Below, piece by piece: positions 11,001-26,000 of a stretch of 64,000 nt of DNA. The notes below the pieces were generated by a model, which saw nothing but the letters and a program-made list of their open reading frames with translations, was not told the origin of the DNA and did no database searches. The stretch comes from Parascedosporium putredinis. Lineage: Eukaryota; Ascomycota; Sordariomycetes; Microascales; Microascaceae. The position numbers and the translations under genes were made by a program. The stretch covers positions 1,054,001 through 1,118,000 of the forward strand of contig CASHTG010000005.1 in the NCBI GenBank assembly GCA_949357655.1. The letters run 5' to 3'. Position 1 is the first letter of the stretch. Every line of letters starts with the position of its first letter.

Positions 11001-14000
11001 AAGGAATCACTCGCGCTGCGTCGCCATCGGAAGCCAAGCTCCAAGAGATTTGGTCGCAAATCTTGAAGCTTCCTCCATCCGAGATTCCAATTCTGGGCAA
11101 ATCATTCTTGCACCTTGGTGGTGATTCCGTCGCTGCGATGCAAGTGGTATCGGCCGCGAGGTCTCACGGGATATCCCTTTCAGTAATAAAGGTACTGCAG
11201 TGCAAATCAATCGCTGAATTGAATGGTGGCACCAGCGACGCGAGCAGTACGCCCGAGCCAGACAAAGATGATAGCAACTCCTCCTCTTCGGATGAGGGGT
11301 ACCAGAGGTTCTCTGCAATTAGTACAGGCACTCTTGATAAGATCAAGGAAAGACTATCCGCAGATACGAAGGTGGAATGGGAGGCGGTGGAAGACGTATT
11401 TCCAACCTCGTCCATTCAAAGCGGCATCCTCACAAGCCAAGCGAGAGATCCGTCAACGTATTACATTCAACAGATCTTCAAAGTGCATCCACCCGTGGCC
11501 GGCGAAGCGGTGTCAGTCGAAAAGCTCCTACAGGCGTGGGAGGCCGTGGTGAGCCGCCAGCCCACACTTCGTACGATCTTTATCTCAACCTCATCTGGGC
11601 ACGATTCCTTGGCGACTCATCAATTGGTGCTGCGATCAGTCACTAGCAACACAACAGTGGTCTCTTGTAGCGATGATGAGCTGGATTCGCATTTGGTCGT
11701 CCAATCCGTTCAAGACATTGGATTTCCAAGCGACAAACCAGGCCATCAGCTGACCGTTTACTCTAGCCCCAAGAGGGGTATTTATGCTCGCCTTACTGTG
11801 AATCATGCGCTTGTCGATGCGTCCTCTTTGCTACTACTACAACAGCAGTGGATGCAAGCCTACACTACGCCCCCAGCAATGGAGACGCTCACCAAGGGTA
11901 TAGTTACGGCGCCTATGTCGCCTACTTGAGGAGATTTCTGCCGAGGCAGCCTTGGACTACTGGAAAGCCCAGCTTCGTGGTGCCGAGCCGTTTTATCTAC
12001 CTCATCTAACCGAGAATGGTATGGCTCCAGTCGGGCGCGACATTCTTTCCACGACACGAGTGCCGCAAAAGCTGGTCACTGTAGATTTGGATTTCTATGA
12101 TGAGCTCCGACGATTCAGCGAACAAGCCGGCGTGACAATGGCCAACATCTTCCAGCTGTCTTGGGCGCTCGTGCTCTCCAAATTCAGCGGGTTGAATGAC
12201 GTCCTGTTCGGCCACGTAGCAAGCGGTAGGGACGTTGATGTTGCCGGCGTGAACGAGATGGTTGGTCCGCTCATCAACGTGATGGTAACTCGGATCCGCC
12301 TTGACATGGACAAAAAACTACAAGACGCGTTGGAAGAGACACAAGAATCCTCACTAGACTCCTTGAGCCACCAGAGAGCGTCCCTGCTCGACATTTCGCA
12401 TGCTCTGAACTTGCAGGGCCAGAGTCTTTTCAACACATCTTTATCCTACCGCCCTGCTCTGCCAAAGGTCGGCTCCAAGGACGAGATCGCTTCGCTTGAA
12501 TTCATTACCGGCGAAGACCCAACAGAATATGACGTGATTGTTAACATCATGACATCGGCGGATAACATCTCAGTTTGGCTGCAATACTCGCCGGATCTTG
12601 TGTGTCGCCAATCCGCCGACGGTCTCGCTGCATGCCTAGTTCAGACGGTCCGCTCGATGATTGGGAACCAAGAACAGCCACTGAGCGCAATCCAAGTCGT
12701 TACCCCTGCGGACATTGCGCAACTCCTAGCCTGGGACCGGGAAATTGTAGAGGTAGAGCAACGGGAATGTGTCCATCACCTCATTGAGCAACAGAATAGA
12801 GTCTGCCCAACAGCCCTTGCAGTCCACGCATGGGATGGGGATTTCACTCTTGGGGAGCTCGAAGCCAAGGCCAGCATCCTTGCTCGGCTTCTCAAGACAG
12901 AGTTTGGCGTAGGTCCCGAGAGCTATGTTGCCATATGCATGGAAAAGTCCAAATGGGTTGCCGTTGCGCAGTTGGCCATTCTCAAGGCTGGTGGCGCCGT
13001 TGTCCCGCTAAGTCCGAGCCAGCCCGCGCAGCGCCTTGAGAACTTAGTTCGCGACTCTAATTCCCCAACCATTTTGACCTCAAGCGATACTGCGTCCGTC
13101 GTGTCTCACATACGCCGCTGCATTAACGTGGATGACGATCTGTTTTCGAGCCTTCCCAATACCGAGGGATACAGCTGCGAGACCGTGCAGCCAGACAATC
13201 CGGCGCTGGTAGTCTACACATCTGGAAGTACCGGTATGCCCAAGGGCGTCGTCCTGACGCATGCCAATCTCATGACAAATTTCCGGACCATGACCAGACT
13301 CCATGGCTTCGACGCAAACTTGCGATTTGGCCAATTCTCATCTCTGGTCTTTGATATCTCGTTTGGAGAAATTTGGATGACGATTGGCTGCGGAGGGTGC
13401 GTCTGCATCATGTCGGAGGCGGAGAGAATGAATGACGTCGGAACGGCGATGAGAAAATACCAAGTCAACTGCACTTTCCTAACCCCGTCCGTGGCGTCTT
13501 TGCTCGACCTTGACTCGGTCCCAACCTTAAAACGGTTGATGGTCGGAGGTGAAGCGATGCAGCCCGCTCTGCTCGCGGAGCTTCTCAGCGTGCCACGCGT
13601 TGCGATCCACAACACTTATGGACCTACCGAGTGTACCATTATCGTGCTCTACAGCAAAAACCACAGAGATTTGAGCTGCGCGAATCTCCTCGGCAGACCC
13701 CCTGTTGGTGAGCTTTGGATCGTTGATGAGCACGGCCAAGTGTGTCCCATTGGGGCTATTGGAGAAATCTGGATCGGAGGCCCGGTCGTTGCCCGCGGGT
13801 ATCTCAACGACCCAGTCAAGACCGACAAGTCATTTATCTCCAATCCACGGTTCTGTGTTGACGTAGGTACAAGAAGCAAGAGATTCTATCGCACGGGAGA
13901 TATGGGGCGACAAAATCGTGCGGGTGAATTCGTCTTCGTAGGCAGGAAGGACACGCAGATCAAGATTCGCGGGCAGCGAGTTGAGGTTCAAGAAATTGAG

Positions 14001-17000
14001 AGCAAGATCCGACAACTCAACCAAGACGTCAAGAGCGCGACGGTACTTGTGATAACACCCAACAAAGGCAGCAACACTATCACACTTGTTGCGGCAGTGG
14101 AGCTCGAGTCCGCCTCTCGCAGGAACCTTCGCCGGTTCCAACCCGACCTTCCCTTCCTCCTTCTTTCGTCAGAGCTCCAAGACGAATTTTCCGAGTTGCG
14201 AAGCAAGCTACAGGATATCCTACCCGCGTATATGGTCCCCGGTCTTTATGTGCCGTACGACAGTGTGCCGTTGAGCATCTCAGGAAAGACCGATAGGCTC
14301 CTCATGCGGTCGCAAATCGAAAGCCTGTCCCCGAGGGTGTGGCGCATTATTCACTTGCCTCGGTGAAAAAGATTGCTCCTCAGAGCGAAATGGAGCTCAT
14401 GATCCAAATGCTGTGGGCTTCCATTCTCAAGGCAGATCGGGACAACATTGGCATTGACGACAATTTCTTCCACTGCGGTGGAGACTCACTCACGGCTATG
14501 AAGCTAGCGTCGATGGCTTCAAAGTTCAACATCTTACTTTCCGTTTCTGATGTCTTTGGAAACCCCAAGTTGGCTGACATGGCGCGCCGCGCTGAACAGT
14601 GCGCGCTGGATGCTGCCGATGGCCAAGCAGAGGATTCGATCACAACGCCCCTCGGTCTCTTGAAGGATATTCACGAAGCTTCAAACACATCCAAGCTTGT
14701 CCCTTCTATCCCCGCTTTATCCCCAGAGCGCCAAGCCGAGTTCTCCGATCTGTGGTGCAGGCTTCAAGATGTCCTGCCCGCCGACATGCTTCCAAGCCTC
14801 ACCATCCCAGACAGCAAAATCCCTACTGGGGCATCAAGTCAGTCCGGCAGTCTTTCCCAGATAATCTCCCCACCCCTAGGGGCCTTACTCGTCCTTTGCT
14901 TCCCGTCGTGAAAAAGCCTTCTCCTAAAAGCGATATGGAACTCATGACTCAAGTCTTGTGGGCCACAGTCCTCAAGGTGGACCGGGACAACATTGGCGTC
15001 GAAGATAACTTTTTCCAATCTGGCGGGGACTCACTGGTCGCCATGAGGCTTGCCTCCATGGCCACAAAATTCCGCGTCTCCCTTTCGGTGTCTGATATCT
15101 TCGAATACCCCAAGCTCGCCGATATGGCGCTACGCGCCAAGTGGCGTGGGTTAGACCATGCCGAGGACGCGCCGCGCACACTTCCCGAGAGTGCCTCCAA
15201 CGATATCCAAGACCCCGCAATCTTGAAGCCTTTGGACGATATGGAATCTGAAGAGCTACGCCGAGCGGCTGCAGAGTGCGGCGTCTCTAGTGCGGATATC
15301 GAGGATGTCTACCCTTGCACGCCACTTCAGGAAGGACTCATGACTCTCACTGCTCTTCAGCCGCTCGCGTATGTTGGCCGATGGGCATACAAACTTCCCC
15401 AGTCCATCGATCTCGACCGTTTCAGGGACGCATGGCAGCAGGTGGTTAAGATCGCACCAATCCTTCGAACAAGGATTATCCTTGGCAACCTCGCCGGGGC
15501 TGTACAGGTGGTTATTCGAGAACCGCGAACGTGGCTGTCTGGCTCAGATCTCAACCAGTACCTGGAAAACGACCGCGCAACGCACATGGGCTACGGATCA
15601 TCTCTTTCGCGACTTGCAATCATACAAACCGCAGATAGCGAGCGGTACTTTGTGTTGACAATCCACCATAGCACCTACGATGGATTTAGCTTGACGAAGA
15701 TATTCCAGTTAGTCGAGCAGGCTTATAACTCGGAGCCTATTCCCGCCCTGCCGCAATTCACCCGCTTCGTCCAGTATTTACAGGGCGTTGATCCCGAGGC
15801 CACTGCTACTTTCTGGAGGGATCATCTAAATGGGGACCTCGGTCAGCCTTTCCCCGCTCTCCCGGCGTCTTCGTACAAACCGGAAGCAACCCGGACCTTG
15901 TTCCACAAGTTTACTCTGGAGCGGGTAAGCGGAGCATTCACCGTACCAATCCTTCTCCGCGCAGCATGGTCTCTCGTTCTCTCGGCATATTGCGGAAACG
16001 ACGTCATGTTCGCAATGCCCCAATCTGGGCGTGCCGCCCCGGTAGAGGGTATTTTGGATATCGCGGCGCCAACCATTTGCACCGTGCCCGTACGAGTGCA
16101 CGTCGACAAGGACCAGAGTATCCTCGACTTTTTGAACGAAGTTAACGGCCAAGCCACCAAAATGATGAAGTTCGAGCATACTGGGCTTCAGTATATACGC
16201 CGTCTTGTGGACAACAGCATCGTCATGAACCACTTATTTGCAATCCAATCAGGCTCTGAGCGCGACGCGTTGTCAAGGCGCCCGCTGGGGCTTGTCGATA
16301 TGGACATCGCCATGCCCAACTTTGAAAACTATGCACTCGTCGTCGAATGCATTTTAACCCGCGATGCCACTCCAGGGATGTGGTCTGTGGAGATTGGGGC
16401 CAAGTTTGATGAAAACATTCTCTCCACCTCGCACGTTGAACGCATCGCCGAGCGCCTCGGTTACGTGCTTGCACAACTGGACTCGGCCCTGGGGAGCACG
16501 GGCGGCGGTCAGGGCAAAGCGATAGGAGACATGGAACTTCTATCTCGAAGTGAAATCGCCCTGCTACAGAGCTGGCATCCTTCTGTAGCTCCACCTCCCA
16601 CCAAACAAGTCCATGAGCTCATCGAACAACGTGCCGCCGATAGGCCGACGCACCAGCCGTCGAGTCATGGGACGGAACCTTGACATATCGCGAGCTTATG
16701 TACCATTCAAACCGTCTAGCGACCCATCTGATTGGCCTCGGTGTAGGTGTAGGCCAATTTGTACCCATGTGCATTGACAAGTCAAAATGGGCGGTTGTGG
16801 CCATGATAGCTGTGATGAAGTCAGGTGCTGCAATGGTCCCGGTCAGAGCCGATGGTCTCGAGCGTCTGTACACAATACTTGACGAACTCAATGCCACTAC
16901 GGCCTTGGCAACACCAAATAACGCTCCTGTGCTACGGAGCAGGGTTCAACATGTGGTGGAGATCGGCGAAGACCTACTCCTTAGAAAGCTTTCTGAACAT

Positions 17001-20000
17001 TCTGGCCCAAAGGACGTGCTTACCGTAAAGCCAACGGACATTGCATATGTTCTTTATACCTCCGGTACCACAGGCAAGCCCAAGGGGGTGGTTGTCGAAC
17101 ATGGCTGCCTTACCACATCACTTGAGCCCATGTGTGGGATGGCTGACCTCGGACCAGAAACACGAGCGTTTCAGTTCTCCGATTTTACATTTGACACTTT
17201 CCTGTACGACATATTCTGCACCCTCCTCTCTGGAGGATGTGTTTGCGTCCCTTCCGAAGAAGAGCGACTGAATGACCTCCCGGGTGCAGTATCAAGGATG
17301 AAGGCAACCCACGCCCTCTTTGTGCCATCCGTATTGGCCACTCTTCACCCTTCGGAGTTCCCCAGTCTAGAGTCGCTTGTCCTCGCCGGCGAACTGGTAC
17401 GAGAAGAGCATGTAGCTGAATGGGTTCGTAGGCCCATACGCGTGTTCAACGGATACGGTCCCACAGAGGCATGCATCCTTACTTGCGGCCACGAAATCGT
17501 GGACAGCAAAGAGTGCGAGGTCATTGGCAAATCATGGGTGTCAAAATGTTGGGTCGTGGATTCATCCGACCACAACACTCTACTCCCCGTAGGTGCCATA
17601 GGCGAACTAATAGTTGAAGGGCCAAACCTTGCTCGAGGTTATCTCGACGACGAGGAAAAGACAGCCGCCGCGTTTTGCTACAACCCCACCTGGATGAGCC
17701 TATACGGGCTGAATCCCCAGAATGAGCAACGCAGATTGTACCGAACGGGAGATCGAGTGCTTCAAAAGAGGACGGTTCATTGGTGTGCATAGGGCGAATG
17801 GACACCCAGATCAAGATCCGAGGGCAGAGAGTGGAGATCCACGACATCGAGCATCATATTCTTCAACACCCAGACGTCTCTCAGGCCATTGTTACCTATG
17901 GTCGTGCAGGCCCGTCAAAATCGCAGCTGGTGGCCTTGCTGGAGCTAAAGGGTAGCCCGATGCGAGAAGCAGAAATTGGGTCAGACGGTATTGATTTCAT
18001 TCGGTCACAAGCAGCTGATGGCCAAGTACAGTCCGTTTTTGACCATCTGATGACAACCCTACCCGCCTACATGGTTCCGAGTACTTGGGCCGCCCTTGTC
18101 AAAATCCCCATGAACACATCGAACAAGCTTGATCGCAAAAGTCAGCCACATGGCTTGAAACAATGGATGAAGCTACGTTCGCCAAGATTAACTGCATCAG
18201 AGCCGGCACTGAGCAGCAGCCCGACACCCCGTTGGAAGAGAAGATGCAAGCAGTCATCGCAGATGTCCTGCACATCACCGCATCCAAAGTAGGAATGAAC
18301 CACTCGTTCCTAAGCATCGGAGGTGATTCAATCACGGCCATGCAAGTTGTGTCAAGGCTGAGGGCCCTTCACGGCCTATCCACCCATGTACGAGAGGTCT
18401 TACAAGCGACCTCCCTCGCTCAACTAGCTGGAAAGCTATCAACCGTAAAATCTTCACAGGATATCGAAGAAGAAGAGGATGTAGATGACGGATCCTCGTT
18501 CGAGCTGTCTCCAATCCAGCGGTTCCACTTCCAATCATTCGCATCAGCCGGCTTGGACTCCCGGGACGACTTCCGCTTCAACCAGAGTCTTTGTTTATCC
18601 GTGCAAGGCCAAGTAAGCCTGGCTACCATTACTAACGCCGTGACGGAACTAGTAACGCGCCATGAAATGCTACGAGCCCGATTCCAAAAGTCACAAGATG
18701 GCTACTCGCAGCGTATTGAGACCAATATCGAGGGATCATTCCGCATCTCAGACCATCTTTTCCCCAGCGTGGACTCTGTTCGGGAGGTCATCTATACGGC
18801 ACAGCGTGAGCTTGACCCGGAACACGGTCCCGTATTTTCCGCCGATTGGATTCATGTCACCTCTGAAAGCAAGACCTTCCTTTTCCTCGCCGCCCACCAT
18901 CTAGTAATAGACTTGGTCTCCTGGAGAATAATCCTCCAAGAGCTCGAAGACTTGGCCAAGACTCCAGCGGCTAAGCCAAGCACGAAGAGCGTCCCATTCC
19001 GAAAGTGGACCCAATTGCAAATGCAACACGCTGCCTCGGTCAAGTCGATATCTGAAGTTTTACCGCAAGATTTCGCGACAACTAGCGATGCGGAGTACTG
19101 GGGGATCGAGCGATCCGATAATTTGTACGGTGTTGGCATTACGGAGGAGTTCACCATTTCACGAGAAGTCACGGATATCCTCTTTTCCCGCCATGAGGCG
19201 CTCAAAACAGAACCTATCGAAGCTTTGCTGGCCTGTCTCCTTCAGTCCTTCCACTCGGCCTTCCCAGACAAGCCGAGCCCCGTTATATTCAATGAGGGCC
19301 ATGGCAGGGAGCCGTGGGATGACAAGACGGACCTCTCCGCGACCGTGGGATGGTTTACTGTCATGATGCCAGTTTACGTTCCCGACCACCATCTGGACAT
19401 TGTAGAAGTGCTCAAGAGGGTGAAAGATGTCCGCCGAATGATTCCGGGGGAGGAGTACCCTACTTCGCGTCTCGATACTTCAGTCCCGATATTGCTCAAA
19501 CTGCCGAGTCGCATCGCTACCCAGAGATTGTCTTCAATTATTCCGGGCGCTTCCAGCAGCTTGAGCGCTCAGACAACGTATTTCAACTGGACACTTCATT
19601 CAACGACCCGGACCTGCTCGGAGTTGGATCCAAAGTCAAAAGACCCGGCATTTTCGATGTGGAAGCTTCTATGAATGCTTCTAGTCTGCAAATCAAGGTC
19701 ACATTCAACCAGAATATCAAGAAGCGCGCCGAAATTCGGCAATGGGTAGAAGCGTACCGCGACTCGCTCGTCAGCCTAGCAGGTCAACTCCCTCAGCTTC
19801 CGCGTGCATTTTCTCGCATCGACTTGCCCGGTCTCAACGCTACGTACGAAGATATTTCCAAGCTAGAAACGGAGACACTCCCGCAGTATGGCATTACGGA
19901 CCTCGACGTGATTGAGGATATCTGGCCCTGCTCACCCATCCAGCAGGGTATTCTCCTGAGTCAATTGCGCGACCCAGAAAAGTATCACCTCTATCAGATA

Positions 20001-23000
20001 TGCAAAATCCAGACTCGCCATGGTGGTGAAGTAGACCTCGATAAGCTTTCTGGGGCCTGGAACGCTGTTGTTGCGCGACATCCAATCATGCGTGCGCTGT
20101 TCGTACAATCGGTCTCGGCGGCAGGTTTATGTTACCAGGTCATCTTGAAGGAGTTCAAGGTTGAACCCCCTCGCCTACAATGCAGGACCGCAGACGAGGT
20201 GCAATCTACCTTTGCTCGAGACGGTCGGCCACAGTATAGCAAGACGACATGTCTCCACGAACTCGCAATCTGCACGACGGAATCCAAAGAAATATACCTT
20301 CGATTTTCCTTTAGCCACGCCATTTCAGATGCTTCGTCAACAGGAATCCTTGTGCGCGATCTCCTACAGGCCTATGACGATATTCTCCCGCATGAACCCG
20401 CGCCATCTTATGGATTGCACGTATCTTACCTACAAAAGACACCAGGAGCTGAATCACTCAATTACTGGATCACGCGCCTCTTGAACGCGGAATCGTGCTT
20501 CTTCCCGGCGGCACTATCAGCCACAGCAGCCGCTATCGGAAACAGGGTGGTCAAGTCCGAGCTCGTCAATATTGGCCCAATCCACAGGTTCCGAGACTCG
20601 CATGGTATCACCATTGCCAACATTCTTCAGCTTTCGTGGGCCTACACCCTATCTCGGTACACGGGCTCGCGCGACGTCATGTTTGGCTACCTGTCCAACG
20701 GAAGGGACACCGGAATTGAAGGTGTCACCGACATTGTCGGACCGATGATCAACTTGACCCTCCCGCATCCAGTTCCCTTGGGATAGTAACGCGTTGATCG
20801 TCGATGTGGCGCAAAAGGTCCAAGATGAATTCTTCAAATCGCTCCAACACCAAAAATGCCCCTTGGGTGACATCCTTCACGCCGTATCTACCTCCGGCAG
20901 GGGCTTGTTCAATACCGTCGTCTCCTATACTCGTGAGGCCTCGGAGACGTTCCATCCCAACGCTAGCCTTCGCGTCTTTGCTATGGACGGGGATGATCCG
21001 ACAGAGTACGACATTAGCCTTAGCCTCATGTCGAGCGACAACAAGGTCCACGTCGCAATGCGGTATTCGCCGTCATTCCTTGATGACGTGGCTGCCAGAG
21101 CTGTTTTGGATACATTTGAACACATCCTCTACTCCCTCTGCAATGAGGAAAACACCACCCTGGCAAGCTTGCAGACGATCTCCAGCTCAGATGCCGCAAG
21201 ACTTCGCGAGTGGTATAACTCCCGCCATAGCTCGTATGAAGGCACCGTTCAAGACGGCATCTACCAAAATTGTCTCAAGACACCGAACGCGCAAGCCATC
21301 CGCGGTTACGATGGGGGCTCACGTACGGCGAACTTAACGTTCGAGTCGAACAGCTCGCAGGCTATCTTGAGGAGCTTGGGGTCAAGGAAGAAAGCCCGGT
21401 TGCGTTCTACATGGAAAAGTCCCTCTGGGCTATTGTTGCCATTCTCGCAATCCAAAAGCTTGGAGCCTTGGTTGTGCCCCTGGGCATTTCACTTCCTACT
21501 CAGCGTCTACGTGTAATGGTTGGCCAGGTGCAGCCTATCGCCGTCCTGACGACAGAAAAGATGTTCGTCAAAGCTGAGGAGTTGGCTGCCACACGACTGT
21601 TGATAGTTCAGGCTTCATCGGATTTCTTCCACCATGCTCTCGACACATCTCATTCGATCCCTCCACGACCAGTTAAGCAAAGATCGTCAACCGTCGTCGT
21701 ATATACATCCGGCTCCACCGGCCAACCCAAGGGTGCCCTCCTTACGCAGCACGGCTTGTACACGATTATGCGCCGATACGGTGAAATCACCGGGATCAAT
21801 GCGGAGACTCGGGCCCTTCAGTTCAGCTCCTTCGTTTTCGACATCTTCACACTCGACGTCTTTGCTATCCTACTCCATGGGGTGCATATGCATTATCACA
21901 GAGGAAGAACGCCTCGACATTGCTGGTTTAATCAAATCGATGGAGGCGATGAAGGTCAACCACGCCATCTTCACCCCTACCATGGCCAACCTCTTCGGTC
22001 CACAAGACGTGCCGAGCTTGAAAATCCTAGGGTTAGCAGGTGAAGGAGTCCTTCCGATCAATGTTGAGACCTGGAGCCCATACGCCAGGATATTCAATGT
22101 TTACGGGCCTTGCGAATGCACCGTCTTCACAAATCTAGGAGGACCGTTGACCATGGAGCAGCCCACAACCGTCGGCCCCGCGGCCGTAGGCTGCGTGTGG
22201 GTCGTCGACCCGGATGATCACCACACACTCGTGCCGATAGGAGCCGTGGGCGAAGCCATTGCTGATAGCCCGGCCATAGGAGCGGGTTACCTCAACAACC
22301 CGGAGCTGACCAAATTGGCTTTCATCCCGCCCCCAGACTTTGTGTCGTCGTACTGCTTCGGCCCCCATCAGGTCGCATACTCTACCGGTCCGGTGACCTG
22401 GTCAGGCAAAATATCCAGGATGGCGGGCTCATAGTCATGGGGCGTAGGGATGGCCAAGTCAAAGTCAGGGGCCAGAGAGTGGAAGTCGAGGAGATTGAGC
22501 ATAACGCGCTCACTGCTTTTACAGCCGCCAAGAGGGCCGCCGCGGTGCACATCACGCCGCACACTAGAAACTCGACAGACAAGATGCTGGCTCTCGTCCT
22601 CGAAATACCTGCGCCATCCGGTGGTGATTATGACAAAGAACAGATTAACACATCTCTGTCGTTCCTCCCGGTCGACGACGCCATGGTATCTTCATTACTC
22701 GCCCTTCAGCAAGCGCTGGAGGATGCGCTGCCCTCTTACATGATACCGGCAATCTATGTTCCAATCAGCGCGATGCCCATGACAACGTCCAATAAAGTCG
22801 ACCGGCTGAACATACGAAAAATGCTCGAGCGATTAGACGAGGAGAGGATATCCGAATTCGGGTTTACCAAATCCGATTCTGATGAGCCGTTAACAGAGGC
22901 CGAGGCGCAGCTCCAGGGCCTATGGTCCAACGTACTTGCTTCGAGCAAAAGCTTCGATCCCAACTCCCACTTCTTCCGATCCGGCGGTGACTCCGTCGTT

Positions 23001-26000
23001 GCAATGCGGCTGGTTGCCCTCGCCCGGGAAGCGATCCCACCGCTGGCCCTAACCGTGGGCGACGTCTTCTCCAACCCCGTGCTTCGAGACATGGCTCGCG
23101 TAATGAAGAAGGGAGAAGCAGCATCAACCAAGTTGGATCTGGAGCCGTTTTCTCTCTGCAATGCTGGGGGCTCTAGGTTAGAGGCGAGTGATATCACTCG
23201 CATTTCTTCTCTATGCAATCTAGACCCAGAAGACGTGGATGACATCTACCCTTGCACGCCACTCCAGGAAGGTATGATGACCATCACATCCAGCCAGCAA
23301 TCGGCCTACGTCAGCCGGTGGGCCTTCAGTCTCGACGACAGCATAGATCTCGCCAAGTTCAAAAATGCTTGGAAAGTAGTCGTCCAAGAAGCCCCCGCCC
23401 TGCGAACCAGGATTGTCCAGGACGATACATTCGGGGCCGTCAGCGTAGTTTCAAGGCGAGAGGCGAACTGGTTGTCCATCTCTTGCGACCTGGAGTCCTA
23501 TCTTAAAGCGGATTCTGAAGACGCCATCACCTTTGGTACCCTCTCGTACGGTTTGCCGTGCTCGATGCGCCCACGACACGCTTATTTGTTTGGACCGCTC
23601 ACCACGCTACATACGATGGCTGGTCCGTCACAAAGATCATGGACTCCGTATTCGAAAACTATACAAACGGGACACCACCAACGTTCGCTCCCTTAAGCCA
23701 CATCATCCAACATCTCCAAAACTCTACGTCTACTAGCGAGGCAGAGAAGTACTGGAAAGCGCAGTTCGACGGCCACCTCGCGATCCCATTCCCCAAGACT
23801 CCGAAACAGCACACGCCTGGCCCCTACCAAAAACTATCGCGAAGAATCACCAACCCTAGCACACCTAAAACCGTGACAGTAGCTACCCTTCTCCGCGCCA
23901 CCTGGGCGCTGATCCTATCCAACGAGATTGGGCACCCCGATATCTCATTCGCCATGCCCCTCTCCGGCCGCACCTCCAGCCTATCCTCAATCCTGGACAT
24001 CATTGGCCCGACGCTCACTACCGTGCCGGTGCGCGTACAAGTAAACCAGGGGTCTAGCATCTCAGAATATCTAGACCTAGTACAGAAGCAAACGGTAGAC
24101 ATGATGCCCTACGAACATACGGGACTTCAAAACATTCGGCGACTAGCACCCGACTCTTCCCTCAACTTCAATCACCTCTTCGTCGTCCAGCCAGCCACGG
24201 AACGCATTGGACAAGGTGCCGCCTCAAGCTTCCCGGGCCTAACCCTGCTTCCCCAGGAGACTTCCAACTTTTTCGAATACCCGCTCATCGTCGAATGCAA
24301 CCTATTCGAGGGGTCCACCGAAGATCATGAGTGTGACATCGGCTTCTACTTTGACCAGGAAGCTCTTGACGCGTCCCAGGTTGATACGCTTCTCGAAACC
24401 TTTGACTTGATCCTCGCACAGCTGTGGAATGCGGCAGCTAGCGACAGCACAGACTCCGAAAGCCCGACCCTGGACTCGATCGATTTCATGCCGCCGTCAC
24501 AAATCCAGCAACTCCTTAAATACGACCGCGAAACAGTGGATACACCAGTCACATCCTGCATCCACGACTTCGTCTACGAGCAGGCCCTGTTCCGACCGTC
24601 CGCCCCAGCAGTTTCCTCATGGGACGGTGACTTCACCTTTGCGCAGCTCGATGCCATGGCGTCCACGCTCGCCCATCACCTCGTCTCCATGGGTGTTCGC
24701 CCGTCTGTTTGCGTCGTGCTCGCCTTTGAAAAATGCAAGTGGGCCGTTGTGTCTATGCTGGCGGTTTTCAAGGCCGGAGGAGTGGTGGTGCCTATTCACT
24801 TCAAACACCCCTTGAATAGAATTCGTTCGATTGTGGACGATACCGAGGCCAGGATCGTTCTCACATCCAGGCCTGTCGACGAGTACACGCCAATCGCACC
24901 GCACGTCCTAGGGGTCAATGACGAGCTGATGGCGACGCTACCCCAGAATACGTCTTCCGCTTGCCCGACTGTCCAGACAACGGATACTGCATGCATTTAC
25001 TTCACATCGGGTAGCACAGGCAAACCCAAGGGGGTCATCCTAGCCCATGAAGGTCTCGTACACTCGTTGAAAGCAATTGCAGCGGGTGCTCAGCTCAACT
25101 CCAAAACGCGGTCTCTGCACTTCTCGACCTACACGTTCGATATGAGCCTCATCGAGATCTTCCCCACACTCTTCATGGGCGGCTGTATCTGCATCATCTC
25201 CGAAGAAGACCGAATGAGCAATTTGACCAAGTCTATAGTGGAGGCCAACGTCAACGCGCTCTGGCTCACGCCGCTCGTGGCTGGCCTGCTCCGCCCCGAT
25301 GAAATGCCACAAGTCAAATCCCTGGGACTTGGTGGAGAGCTTGTGAGACGCGACGTCATTGAACTTTGGGCCTCCCGAGACGATGTCATGGTCACCATCA
25401 TGTACGGGCCGGCGGAAGCATCCATATTGTGCAACATGACACCGCGGCTGAACGCCACGAGTGACCCTGCCAACGTTGGCCCGCAGACCAACGTCGGAAA
25501 GCAGTGGGTCGTGGATCCCTCCAACCACCATCGACTCATGCCCACTGGCAGCATCGGAGAGCTTTTGCTCGAGGGTGTCACCCTAGCCAAGGGATACCTC
25601 GGAGATCCACAGAGAACCGCCCAGTCGTTTATTAGCGATCCTGAATGGCTCAAGCGCTACAATTTTGTTCCCGATTCCGGTCGGCGGTTCTATTGCACAG
25701 GAGATCTGGTTCGACAGAATAGGGATGGCACACTTACCTATATCACCCGCGCCGATGGGGAGATCAAAATCAACGGGCAGAGAACCAATATTGCCGAAAT
25801 CGAGTGCGCTATTCAAGCCAAGCTGCCACACATCCATAACCTCGCGGTCGGAAGGCTTCCCGTTGAGGCTTTGCGCAATGGTAGAACAGGCAACGCACAG
25901 CTCCTTGTTGCGTCGCTCGAGCTTGGCCCATCAACACCGTTTTCCGACTCCACCGATGTAGAGGGGCTATTGCTTCCACTGTCTGACGATATGTCTAGCA

